NCBI GenBank assembly: GCA_015657475.1
Contig: JADLKF010000010.1
Coordinates: 123,879 to 159,678, forward strand
Direction of reading: 5' to 3'
Source: Lentimicrobiaceae bacterium
Lineage (GTDB): Bacteria > Bacteroidota > Bacteroidia > Bacteroidales > UBA4417
Length of the DNA: 35,800 nt
Shown here: one piece after another, positions 24,519-32,074 of the stretch
Layout: each line of letters begins with the position of its first letter
How positions within the stretch are numbered: position 1 is the stretch's first letter
Notes under the pieces: generated by a model
What the model was told of the DNA's origin: nothing
What the model saw: only the letters and a program-made list of their open reading frames with translations
Database searches by the model: none
Position numbers and translations under genes: made by a program

Positions 24519-26717
24519 ATGGACTTTATGAAAAAAGTGCTCGTAATAATTTCAGTATTACTGAACCTGTTGGCGACAGGACAAACTTCAATTTATGATG
24601 CCAGGCAATCTGGAGCAGGCGCTACAGTTACTGTAAGTGGAATAGTTACCAGCGGTGATGAATTCGGCACAATACGTTATATAGAGGACAGCACAGCAGG
24701 TATTGCCGTTTACAGCAGTTCGTTAGGCAGCACACAACCAGGCCAGAACATTACAGTAACCGGCACACTCAAAGATTATTACAACCTGCTGGAAATAAGT
24801 CCTGTAAGCTCGTATACAGTCAATTCTTCTTCCAATCCACTGCCATATCCGTTAATGGTTACACCATCTCAACTTGCAGAAAATATTGAATCCCAGTTGG
24901 TAAAAATTATAAACGTGACCTTTGACCCTGGGCAGGGAAACACCTTCAGTAGCGGAACTTACACTTTTCACTCTGCCGGGCAGCAGGGAATTATTTATTT
25001 ACGCACAGGGCATCCGCTTATCGGGTCATCAATTCCAGGCGGAACTGTGAGTCTTGTGGGAATTTGTTCTCAATACCAAAGCGACTACCAGCTTTTACCC
25101 CGGGGATCAGCCGACATCATAGGTGGCGGGCTTGCCATTACAGAACAACCTCATGCTGAGAATATTACAACTACAGGATTGACCATCGCCTGGGCCACCG
25201 ACAAGGCAGCAACAACCGAGATGTACTATGGCAATACCCCGCAGCTTGAACTTGGCAGGCTTGCTGTATCAGGAAGTTCTGTTAATCACTCAATCAGCAT
25301 TACAGGTGCTCAGCCTTCGGAGCTGTTTTATGCCGAAGTTTTCAGCGTCAGCGGAACAGATACAGTATTTGCTCCGGTAAAGGTTTTTATCACACAATCG
25401 CTGTCATCAGGATGGATGAAAGCTTACTTCACCAGCGATGTCGACGCCTCATTTGCTACAGGGCCTGCGGCTATTTCACTCGGGGCCAACGTTGAAGATA
25501 CCCTCATAGCTTATATCAACAGGGCAAAATATACCATTGATATGGCCATGTACAACTTCACTCTCGACCGCATTCCCTATGCTCTGAATCAAGCGGTACA
25601 GAGAGGCGTAACTGTACGGATTGTCTATAATAGCAATACATCCAATACATCAATGCAATGGGTGCCGTCAATTCCTAAAATCCCCAGCCCCGATGGAAGC
25701 GATTATGGCATCATGCACAATAAATTCTTCGTTTTTGATGTCGGATCATCTAATCCCGACGATGCCATTGTGTGGACAGGATCAACCAATCTTACAAGCC
25801 AGCAACTCAACAGCGATGCTAACAATGTAATCATCATCAATGATCAGAGCCTGGCAAAAGCTTATACTCTCGAATTTGAAGAAATGTGGGGATCAACGGG
25901 AACAACTCCTTCAGCATCCAAAGCACGTTTCGGGCCTTACAAAACCGACAATACACCACATGAATTTATCATCGGGGGTAAGCGCGTTGAATGTTATTTC
26001 AGCCCTTCCGACGGGGTCAACAGCAGGATCATCGAAGCCATCAATTCGGCATCGGTCAATGCAGATGCTGCGGTTTTCATCATTACCCGTACTGATATCG
26101 CCAATGCCATCCAGGACCGCGTAAATGCCGGAGTTGAAGTGAATGTTATCATCGACAGCGAAAGCGACCTGAATTCTTACCCTTCGGTTAAGGAGGTGCT
26201 GCTGGGACTTGGCACGCATTTCACTTCCGACAAATACACAACCGGCCTTGAGCACAACAAATATGTGCTGATCGACAGGAAGGATTCTTCATCAGATCCC
26301 CTGGTACTCACCGGGTCACACAATTGGAGCACAAGTGCCGATACCCGTAACGATGAAAACACGCTGGTTGTCCATGACCCACAGATGGTAAACCTGTACT
26401 TCCAGGAATTCGCTTCCCGTTTCAGGGTGAACGGAGGATTACTGGCCATCAGGGAAATCGGGCAGGCTGACATGCAACTGTTCTGCTATCCTAATCCGTC
26501 TTCTCAATTTATTACTATCGGGACCGATGATCCTGCGAATTACATTGACGAAATAAGAATTATTGAGATTACAGGCAAGACTATTCTCGTTGAAGACCCG
26601 GCAGAAAGAACAGCGTCCGTTGACTTAAACATTGAGCAAATACCTGACGGTATCTACCTGGTCCGCGTGAAAACACCAAAAGCAGTTTCGGTGCTAAAAC
26701 TGATAAAAAGTCATTAA
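24519..26717 (+). CDS. Secreted phospholipase D-type nuclease with OB-fold, FN3-like and T9SS type A domains
   Basis: PLD-superfamily enzymes cut phosphodiester bonds and include DNA nucleases (Nuc) and phospholipases. This 732-residue protein has a signal peptide, an OB-fold-like domain of the DUF5689/YhcR kind (about 25-203), a fibronectin-III-like domain (about 205-290) and two PLD half-sites. The H-x-K-x4-D motifs are H400-K402-D407 and H579-K581-D586, each followed by TGS-x-N. A Por/type A sorting domain lies at about 655-732 (CYPNPSSQFI ... IPDGIYLVRV). It is therefore exported to the surface or medium. The OB-fold and Nuc-like halves favour nucleic acid over lipid as substrate, but this is inference. 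A second ATG at 24528 is also possible. It is likely co-transcribed with the EEP gene before it. Confidence 0.88.
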   Translation: MDFMKKVLVIISVLLNLLATGQTSIYDARQSGAGATVTVSGIVTSGDEFGTIRYIEDSTAGIAVYSSSLGSTQPGQNITVTGTLKDYYNLLEISPVSSYTVNSSSNPLPYPLMVTPSQLAENIESQLVKIINVTFDPGQGNTFSSGTYTFHSAGQQGIIYLRTGHPLIGSSIPGGTVSLVGICSQYQSDYQLLPRGSADIIGGGLAITEQPHAENITTTGLTIAWATDKAATTEMYYGNTPQLELGRLAVSGSSVNHSISITGAQPSELFYAEVFSVSGTDTVFAPVKVFITQSLSSGWMKAYFTSDVDASFATGPAAISLGANVEDTLIAYINRAKYTIDMAMYNFTLDRIPYALNQAVQRGVTVRIVYNSNTSNTSMQWVPSIPKIPSPDGSDYGIMHNKFFVFDVGSSNPDDAIVWTGSTNLTSQQLNSDANNVIIINDQSLAKAYTLEFEEMWGSTGTTPSASKARFGPYKTDNTPHEFIIGGKRVECYFSPSDGVNSRIIEAINSASVNADAAVFIITRTDIANAIQDRVNAGVEVNVIIDSESDLNSYPSVKEVLLGLGTHFTSDKYTTGLEHNKYVLIDRKDSSSDPLVLTGSHNWSTSADTRNDENTLVVHDPQMVNLYFQEFASRFRVNGGLLAIREIGQADMQLFCYPNPSSQFITIGTDDPANYIDEIRIIEITGKTILVEDPAERTASVDLNIEQIPDGIYLVRVKTPKAVSVLKLIKSH

Positions 26718-26743
26718 GAACATTTTTCAGAAATTGACCCGGA

Positions 26744-26776
26744 TTGTTTAATTTTTGAAATTATTCCATACTTTCG
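26744..26776 (+). promoter_or_regulatory. Candidate promoter for the GT2 gene
   Basis: TTG (26744-26746), a 22-base spacer and TACTTTCG (26769-26776) resemble the Bacteroidetes -33/-7 arrangement with one mismatch. Initiation about 7 bases on would leave a leader of about 13 bases before the GTG start at 26796. Confidence 0.4.
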
Positions 26777-26795
26777 TTCTCAAATTCCCACAACC

Positions 26796-27524
26796 GTGTC
26801 CGACAGTCTCGTAATCATTCCCACTTACAACGAGAAAGAGAACATTGCGAAGATGATCCGTAAAGTTCTTTCGTTGCCTAAAGGTTTTCATCTGCTTATT
26901 GTTGAGGATAATTCACCTGATGGCACCGGCAGGATCGTTCACAGTATGATTCCTGAATTTGAAGGCAGGCTTTTTATACTTGAGCGTAAAGGCAAAATGG
27001 GACTCGGTACTGCTTATATCGCTGGTTTTAAATGGGCTCTCGAAAACGGATACAACTACATTTTCGAGATGGATTGCGATTTTTCGCATAATCCTGACGA
27101 TCTGATCAGACTTTATGATGCCTGCGCTTCTTATGGCGCCGATATGTCGATAGGTTCAAGATATGTAAAAGGCGTGAACGTTGTAAACTGGCCGATGGGA
27201 CGGGTCCTTATGTCGTATTTCGCTTCAAAATATGTAAGGATAGTTACAAGGATGCCCATTTATGATACTACGGCAGGATTCAAGTGCTATACACGTAAAG
27301 TATTGGAAACCATTGATCTGGATGCGATAAAATTTATGGGATATGCCTTCCAGATAGAAATGAAATACACGGCATGGCGATTGGGGTTCAACCTGGTGGA
27401 AGTGCCCATCATTTTTACCGATCGTACGGAAGGAACCTCGAAAATGAGTTCCAGGATTTTCAAGGAAGCTTTTTTTGGCGTTATAAGCCTCAGATTCAAG
27501 ACTATACAAGCCAGAACCCGGTAA
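26796..27524 (+). CDS. Polyprenol monophosphomannose synthase-type glycosyltransferase (GT2, DPM1-like)
   Basis: DPM1-type enzymes transfer mannose from GDP-mannose to a polyprenyl phosphate at the cytoplasmic face of the inner membrane, making a donor for membrane-embedded mannosyltransferases. The 242-residue protein has the GT2 fold from the start (SLVIIPTYNEKENI), ED at 38-39, the metal-binding DCD at 93-95 followed by FSHNP, and the DPM-typical GSRYVKG and FTDRTEGTSKM. There is no C-terminal membrane domain, as in DPM1-only forms. The start codon is GTG. The first residues (MSDSLVIIPT) match the family start, and no in-frame ATG is better. It is convergent with a GT87 gene, with stops 9 bases apart. 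Glucose as the sugar is possible. Confidence 0.88.
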   Translation: MSDSLVIIPTYNEKENIAKMIRKVLSLPKGFHLLIVEDNSPDGTGRIVHSMIPEFEGRLFILERKGKMGLGTAYIAGFKWALENGYNYIFEMDCDFSHNPDDLIRLYDACASYGADMSIGSRYVKGVNVVNWPMGRVLMSYFASKYVRIVTRMPIYDTTAGFKCYTRKVLETIDLDAIKFMGYAFQIEMKYTAWRLGFNLVEVPIIFTDRTEGTSKMSSRIFKEAFFGVISLRFKTIQARTR

Positions 27525-27533
27525 GCATAGTAT

Positions 27534-28721
27534 TTATTTCAAAGCCAATTTTGTTTCTTTCATTTCCTCTGGCCTGAAAAATAACAGGTCGAATGTGATC
27601 TTTATCCATACCAGGATACATGGGACAGCCTTTAGCACATAAGGTTGAATGAATCCCGAGCGAAAGGATGCAGGGAAGATATCGGTTGGCGAAAGTATGG
27701 TAAAGACGATAACAAGAATCAGTAATGCCAGGTTTTCGATTTTAAATTTCTGCATAAAAAACCAGATAGCTACCCCCGAGACGGCTATAACAAAGGTTGG
27801 TGATTCTGCTTTGTGATTAAAAATGACCATCCAAACCATTACTGAAGAGAGGTATAGCAGCCTGAAAAGGTCATATTTGTATGATTTCAGCCGGATCAAA
27901 GGAAGTAGCAGAAGTACCGCCCCTGCTGCCAGTGGCAGGTTTTTATTCCCGACACCGAACCAGGCCGACAGCCACCCGGCAACTGACAAGCCTATGGATG
28001 AACTGTGATCGTTTTGCAACAGGTGTAACCAACTCGCGTATTGCATTTTAAGCTCCGGCCAGGAAGTAACCAGCATTGGCAGAAAGAAGAAAACACCAAT
28101 CCATCCGGCAGTATACAATACCGATTGAAGCTTTCGGGGATAAAAAACAAAAAGCAGCAGGGCAACTATCCCGAAGATTTTAATGAATACCGTTGTAATA
28201 ATAAAAAGCGAAGCAGTGTAGGCACGCCCTTTCTCCATTTCATTAAAAGCAAATATGATGAGCCCGGCGATGAGCCCGTTGCTTTGTGAATTCTGAAGCG
28301 AGGTAATCAGTTCTATAATGACAAGGGCGAAAATGAACAGCCTTTTTGTTGTATCAGGTTTACCAAGAGACCACAAGGCGAAAAAGAGTACCAATGCATT
28401 CAGCAGATTCCAGAGTATAAGTCCGAGGCTGTCAGGCAGAACCGCCAGCGGAGCCATGAACAATGCGAAAGCGGGACTGTACTTATAATAGTCCCAATGT
28501 TCGGCCGGATAAGCTTCATACAGATCTTTGCCTTCAGTAAGGTGAAAGTATGATTGCTTGAATATCTTGTAGTTATTGTAATTGGTGTACACTATTCCGT
28601 TCGGTTCAAAGGCTTTTGGTTCAAGTAAAAGTCTCTGGGCTGAAATGGCAATAACTATAATTGCCAGAATTCCGGCAATGAAATAAGGGTGACTAAAAAT
28701 GTGGTTCTTTTGGTCAGTCAT
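27534..28721 (-). CDS. Glycosyltransferase family 87 (DUF2029) membrane protein
   Basis: GT87 proteins are polytopic GT-C enzymes. Characterised members (mycobacterial PimE type) use polyprenyl-phosphate-mannose on the outer side of the membrane. This 395-residue protein has about ten hydrophobic segments and the family pattern near the N-terminus: GKDLYEAYP, YKYSPAFA and then QSNGLIAGLIIF. Starting at the upstream ATG-like position 28817 would overlap the preceding gene by 75 bases and add a non-hydrophobic extension. The ATG at 28721 leaves a 20-base gap and is preferred. Its neighbour across the convergent junction is the likely donor synthase. The acceptor is unknown. Confidence 0.85.
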   Translation of the reverse strand: MTDQKNHIFSHPYFIAGILAIIVIAISAQRLLLEPKAFEPNGIVYTNYNNYKIFKQSYFHLTEGKDLYEAYPAEHWDYYKYSPAFALFMAPLAVLPDSLGLILWNLLNALVLFFALWSLGKPDTTKRLFIFALVIIELITSLQNSQSNGLIAGLIIFAFNEMEKGRAYTASLFIITTVFIKIFGIVALLLFVFYPRKLQSVLYTAGWIGVFFFLPMLVTSWPELKMQYASWLHLLQNDHSSSIGLSVAGWLSAWFGVGNKNLPLAAGAVLLLLPLIRLKSYKYDLFRLLYLSSVMVWMVIFNHKAESPTFVIAVSGVAIWFFMQKFKIENLALLILVIVFTILSPTDIFPASFRSGFIQPYVLKAVPCILVWIKITFDLLFFRPEEMKETKLALK

Positions 28722-28741
28722 GTTAGTCTGCTGCAAGGATT

Positions 28742-29290
28742 TCAGAACACGAAAGGTACAAACATTGCTGATCTTTTCATGTACTGAGTATACTCTGCAC
28801 CAAAATGGGCAGTACACTCTTTCTCGTCGCGACGTGCCGTAAGATAAAAGAATAATGTAGAAGCCAGTGTAATGAGAATTCCTGTCCAGGTGATGTTTTT
28901 CAGAGATATACCCCAGGAAAGAAAAATCAGGGAACCATAAAGCGGATGCCTTATGTATTTGTACAAACCCGTGTCTACAAGTTCCGATGTCTTTTCAAAC
29001 TGGTAAAGAGCTTCGTCGTTCCTGTGTTTCCCGGGCTTCCCTCTGCCAATCAGCAGGACTGATCCGGCAGCTACATAGTATATTGAAACGGCCAGAAGAA
29101 CCCATGATATCATTTGACTGATACTCAAAGGTTCAGTAAACCAATACCTGTAATTGCTTGAAAATAACCATGCCATTCCTTCCCATCCGAAAAAACGGTA
29201 AAAACCATGGCTCGCAGGTTTCATCAGAGGTTTACGGGATATAACAATTAACGGAATGCTGAGCAAAGCAAACAGAAGAAGTTGGTTCAT
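28742..29290 (-). CDS. Isoprenylcysteine/phospholipid methyltransferase-like membrane protein
   Basis: The 182-residue protein has four to five hydrophobic segments. A C-terminal half is typical of the PEMT/ICMT membrane methyltransferase superfamily: LVDTGLYKYIRHPLYGS followed by a final ARRDEKECTAHFGAEY segment. The RHP and the paired acidic residues (DEKE) form the S-adenosylmethionine site in the family. Bacteria lack prenylated CaaX proteins in general, so the substrate is probably a lipid or small molecule. It lies between an outer-membrane barrel gene (43 bases upstream) and the GT87 gene (20 bases downstream), probably in one transcript. Confidence 0.82.
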   Translation of the reverse strand: MNQLLLFALLSIPLIVISRKPLMKPASHGFYRFFGWEGMAWLFSSNYRYWFTEPLSISQMISWVLLAVSIYYVAAGSVLLIGRGKPGKHRNDEALYQFEKTSELVDTGLYKYIRHPLYGSLIFLSWGISLKNITWTGILITLASTLFFYLTARRDEKECTAHFGAEYTQYMKRSAMFVPFVF

Positions 29291-29333
29291 GGTTGTGGCT
29301 GAATAGAACTTTCAATGAAACCCGGCAGACTGA

Positions 29334-30128
29334 TTAATGGATTGTAAAGGTAAACGAAAGGTCGGTAATATGGTGTCTTTCAATATTCCGTCCGGCAAGA
29401 TCGACCGAATGTATGATTGTAATAACGAAATCCTTACCGGTTTCGATGGTCAAACCGGGATAGAGTGTGAGCAGATACTGCCGGGTATTGTCACAGAAAA
29501 ATCTCTGAAAACCCAGGCCAATTGCAGGCTGTAGTTTACCGTTGAACAGATAGTAACCAGCATCAGCCGACACTGAAATGTATTTCGCCGCTTCTTGCTC
29601 AGGTATTGGAAATGACTGCATTCCCTGTATCGAAAAGTCAGTGGAGAAATCCTCCGTTGGCGACCAGGAATATATTGCACCCAGGCCAGTCTGTATGGAA
29701 TTATCATCCGACTTCCTGTTCCTTGTACCATTTCCAAATGGAGTATTCAAGCCGCCCATTAATGCAAACGCTGACGTCTGATCGTTATACAACTCATATT
29801 TAAATCCCCAGTTCCCGACCGACATATCTCCTGGAATATTTACCCCGATTTCCATCTTCCCGGTGACACCGTATGTGAATCTGAACCGCAAGGCCGATTC
29901 CACGTAAATACTGTCAGCAGTAGTAAACGAATTTCTGATCCTGCCTTCATCATTCCAGTATTTCCTGCTTGTAAGATGGTAAAAACCCGGCTCAAATTCA
30001 AGCTGGTTTTTATCAACCAGATCAACACACAAAGAATTGAGTTTTGATCCTGATAATCCCCCGATTTGTCCGTTAACATTCAAGACAATCAGACTAAACC
30101 CCATGATAATGAGCAGATTTCGTATCAT
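29334..30128 (-). CDS. Predicted outer-membrane beta-barrel protein (transporter-like)
   Basis: With the ATG at 30128 the protein has 264 residues and a clean signal peptide ending NVNGQ near residue 20. The rest alternates polar and hydrophobic residues in strands (LRFRFTYGVTGKMEIGVNI, AFALMGGLNTPFGNGT). This resembles outer-membrane barrels of the MetA/phenol-degradation transporter type, though the match is weak. An open frame reaching GTG at 30179 runs across a good -7 box (30163-30170), so the extra 17 residues are unlikely to be made. It is the first gene of a probable three-gene minus-strand operon. Its function is unknown. Confidence 0.72.
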   Translation of the reverse strand: MIRNLLIIMGFSLIVLNVNGQIGGLSGSKLNSLCVDLVDKNQLEFEPGFYHLTSRKYWNDEGRIRNSFTTADSIYVESALRFRFTYGVTGKMEIGVNIPGDMSVGNWGFKYELYNDQTSAFALMGGLNTPFGNGTRNRKSDDNSIQTGLGAIYSWSPTEDFSTDFSIQGMQSFPIPEQEAAKYISVSADAGYYLFNGKLQPAIGLGFQRFFCDNTRQYLLTLYPGLTIETGKDFVITIIHSVDLAGRNIERHHITDLSFTFTIH

Positions 30129-30162
30129 CACAGTCTTTAGAATTAATCTTAATAAGATACAG

Positions 30163-30170
30163 CAAAGATA
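30163..30170 (-). promoter_or_regulatory. Candidate -7 promoter box for the barrel-protein operon
   Basis: On the minus strand this reads TATCTTTG, an exact fit to TAnnTTTG, 34 bases before the ATG at 30128. It excludes the longer GTG start at 30179. Confidence 0.55.
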
Positions 30171-30186
30171 CGAATGCACAATTAAA

Positions 30187-30194
30187 TACCTTTG
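30187..30194 (+). promoter_or_regulatory. Candidate -7 promoter box for the dihydroorotase gene
   Basis: TACCTTTG fits TAnnTTTG exactly, 20 bases before the ATG at 30215. It is back to back with the minus-strand box at 30163-30170, only 16 bases apart. The same octamer precedes the rRNA methyltransferase gene at 34321. Confidence 0.55.
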
Positions 30195-30214
30195 TACAAA
30201 TCAGAATACTCGGC

Positions 30215-31561
30215 ATGGATCGGAAATTTGTCATTAAAAATGCTTCTATTGTTAATGAAGGGCAACAGTTTACGGGTTGGATCATTGTGAATAACGGGAT
30301 GATCGAAAAAACCGGAAAAGGTGATTTCCCTGACTTTTTTGATGGTGGCGAATTTGATGCCGGTGGCAAGCTTTGTATTCCCGGAGTTATTGACTGTCAT
30401 GTCCACTTCCGCGAGCCGGGAATTACCCACAAAGCTGATATAGCCACTGAAAGCCGTGCTGCCGTTGCCGGAGGTGTGACATCCTTCATGGAGATGCCTA
30501 ATACTGTACCGCAAACCACCTCTCTTGAACTGCTTGAAGACAAATTCCGAATTGCGTCTGAAAAATCACTGGCAAATTATTCCTTTTTCCTGGGAGCCAC
30601 TAATGATAACATCAGCGAAATAGAGAATGCCGATCCTCAGCAGGTATGCGGTGTAAAAGTGTTCTTTGGCGCTTCAACCGGCAACATGCTTGTGGATAGC
30701 CTTGATACACTTCAGGAAATATTCAAAAGGTCGCCTCTGCCGGTGGCAGCCCACTGCGAGGATGAAACCACCATACGCCGTAACAGTGCACTGATGAAGG
30801 AAAAATATGGCGATGATGTGCCTGTAGCCATGCATCCTTTGATTCGCAGCTCTGAAGCCTGCTATATGTCATCGGAACTGGCCGTGAACCTGGCCATGAA
30901 ATACAACACCCGGCTTCACATTACCCATCTATCAACAGCCGATGAACTCAGCCTGCTTACCAACGATTTGCCTCTTTCGCAAAAACGTATCACTGCTGAA
31001 GCCTGCGTGCATTACCTGTGGTTTTGTGATGAAGATTACGACCGGCTTGGTACCAGGATCAAGGTGAATCCTGCGATTAAGACGGCCACAGACAGGGAAG
31101 CGCTTTTGCAGGGCCTGCTGAATGACAAAATTGATATTATTTCCACCGATCATGCTCCTCATCTCCTTGGGGAAAAGAATCAGACCTATTTTAAAGCGCC
31201 GTCAGGGACACCCTTAGTGCAGCATGCGCTAACGGCAATGCTTGAACTCCGGCGCAAAGGTCAGATATCAATCGAAAAAATAGTTGAGAAAATGTGCCAT
31301 GCTCCCGCTGATTGCTATAACATTGAAAAGCGGGGCTATATCAAGCCTGGTTATTTCGCCGATCTGGTTATTGTTGATCCGGATGAACCCTGGACAGTGT
31401 CACCAGAAAATATTCACTACAAATGTGGCTGGTCGGCTTTTGAGGGAGTCACCTTTCATTCGCAGGTATCACATACCTTTGTAAACGGAAAACTGGTATA
31501 CAGTCATGGCCGGTTTTATGATACGGTTAAAGGAAAACGCTTAACATTCAACAGGAAATGA
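30215..31561 (+). CDS. pyrC: Dihydroorotase
   Basis: Dihydroorotase closes carbamoyl-aspartate to dihydroorotate, the third step of de novo pyrimidine synthesis in the cytoplasm. The 448-residue protein is a class I-type amidohydrolase. It has H62-x-H64 (DCHVHFREPG), K148 as the likely carboxylated bridging lysine (VKVFFGAS), H180 (AAHCED), H235 and H238 (HITHLS) and the catalytic D312 (STDHAPH). The HFREPG motif is specific to dihydroorotases rather than hydantoinases or allantoinases in general. The following lipoprotein gene overlaps its stop by four bases (ATGA). Confidence 0.9.
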   Translation: MDRKFVIKNASIVNEGQQFTGWIIVNNGMIEKTGKGDFPDFFDGGEFDAGGKLCIPGVIDCHVHFREPGITHKADIATESRAAVAGGVTSFMEMPNTVPQTTSLELLEDKFRIASEKSLANYSFFLGATNDNISEIENADPQQVCGVKVFFGASTGNMLVDSLDTLQEIFKRSPLPVAAHCEDETTIRRNSALMKEKYGDDVPVAMHPLIRSSEACYMSSELAVNLAMKYNTRLHITHLSTADELSLLTNDLPLSQKRITAEACVHYLWFCDEDYDRLGTRIKVNPAIKTATDREALLQGLLNDKIDIISTDHAPHLLGEKNQTYFKAPSGTPLVQHALTAMLELRRKGQISIEKIVEKMCHAPADCYNIEKRGYIKPGYFADLVIVDPDEPWTVSPENIHYKCGWSAFEGVTFHSQVSHTFVNGKLVYSHGRFYDTVKGKRLTFNRK

Positions 31562-32019
31562 AACTCGTTAAAACACTGATCCTGATTATTTTGGCATCCA
31601 TCACATTTGCATGTGGCCCAAAAAAAGTTGTAGAGGAAAAATATGAAAACGGCTCGCCGAAGCTTGTTAAGTATTACGAAAAAGTCCATGGAGAAGAACA
31701 GGCTGTGCGTGAGCAACAGTACTATGAGAATGAAAAAATGAAAATGGAAGGCAATTATGCTGATCAGAAACGAACCGGTGTGTGGAAAGCATGGTACGAG
31801 AATGGCAATCTTTGGAGTGAAGGCGCTTTTGTCGACGGCAAACGTGATGGTGTCGGAAAAGTATACTATGAAGACGGAAAGCTCTTCATTGAAGGCAGCT
31901 ACGCTGCCGATCGCAAGGTAGGCATCTGGCGCTTCTACGACGAAAAAGGAAATATTATCAAGGAAGTAGACTATACAAAAGGTACGGTAAATATTGAGCA
32001 GGACTCAATTCCGGGATAA
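31558..32019 (+). CDS. MORN-type repeat lipoprotein (YwqK family)
   Basis: The 153-residue protein has a lipoprotein signal with lipobox TFAC at residues 16-19. It then has about five copies of a 22-24-residue repeat of the MORN_2 kind (KMEGNYADQKRTGVWKAWYE, LWSEGAFVDGKRDGVGKVYY, LFIEGSYAADRKVGIWRFYD). These make short beta-hairpins used in surface binding. Databases often call such proteins a YwqK-family antitoxin. With a lipoprotein signal and no toxin gene beside it, that name would mislead. The residues after the cysteine (GPKK) are not acidic, so a periplasm-facing location is more likely. The ATG overlaps the dihydroorotase stop, implying translational coupling. Confidence 0.82.
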   Translation: MKLVKTLILIILASITFACGPKKVVEEKYENGSPKLVKYYEKVHGEEQAVREQQYYENEKMKMEGNYADQKRTGVWKAWYENGNLWSEGAFVDGKRDGVGKVYYEDGKLFIEGSYAADRKVGIWRFYDEKGNIIKEVDYTKGTVNIEQDSIPG

Positions 32020-32074
32020 CAACCTGCAAACATGGCCGGCGACTAATAAATACCCGGTTTACTATTTCCTTCAA

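Noticed and set aside
28742-28817. A 75-base overlap between the GT87 gene and the methyltransferase-like gene
   Set aside because: It comes only from taking the longest frame. The ATG at 28721 gives a normal 20-base gap and a family-like N-terminus.
31558-32019. A toxin-antitoxin module based on the YwqK-like repeats
   Set aside because: The protein has a lipobox and its neighbours are dihydroorotase and a convergent EEP lipoprotein. No toxin-like small gene is present.
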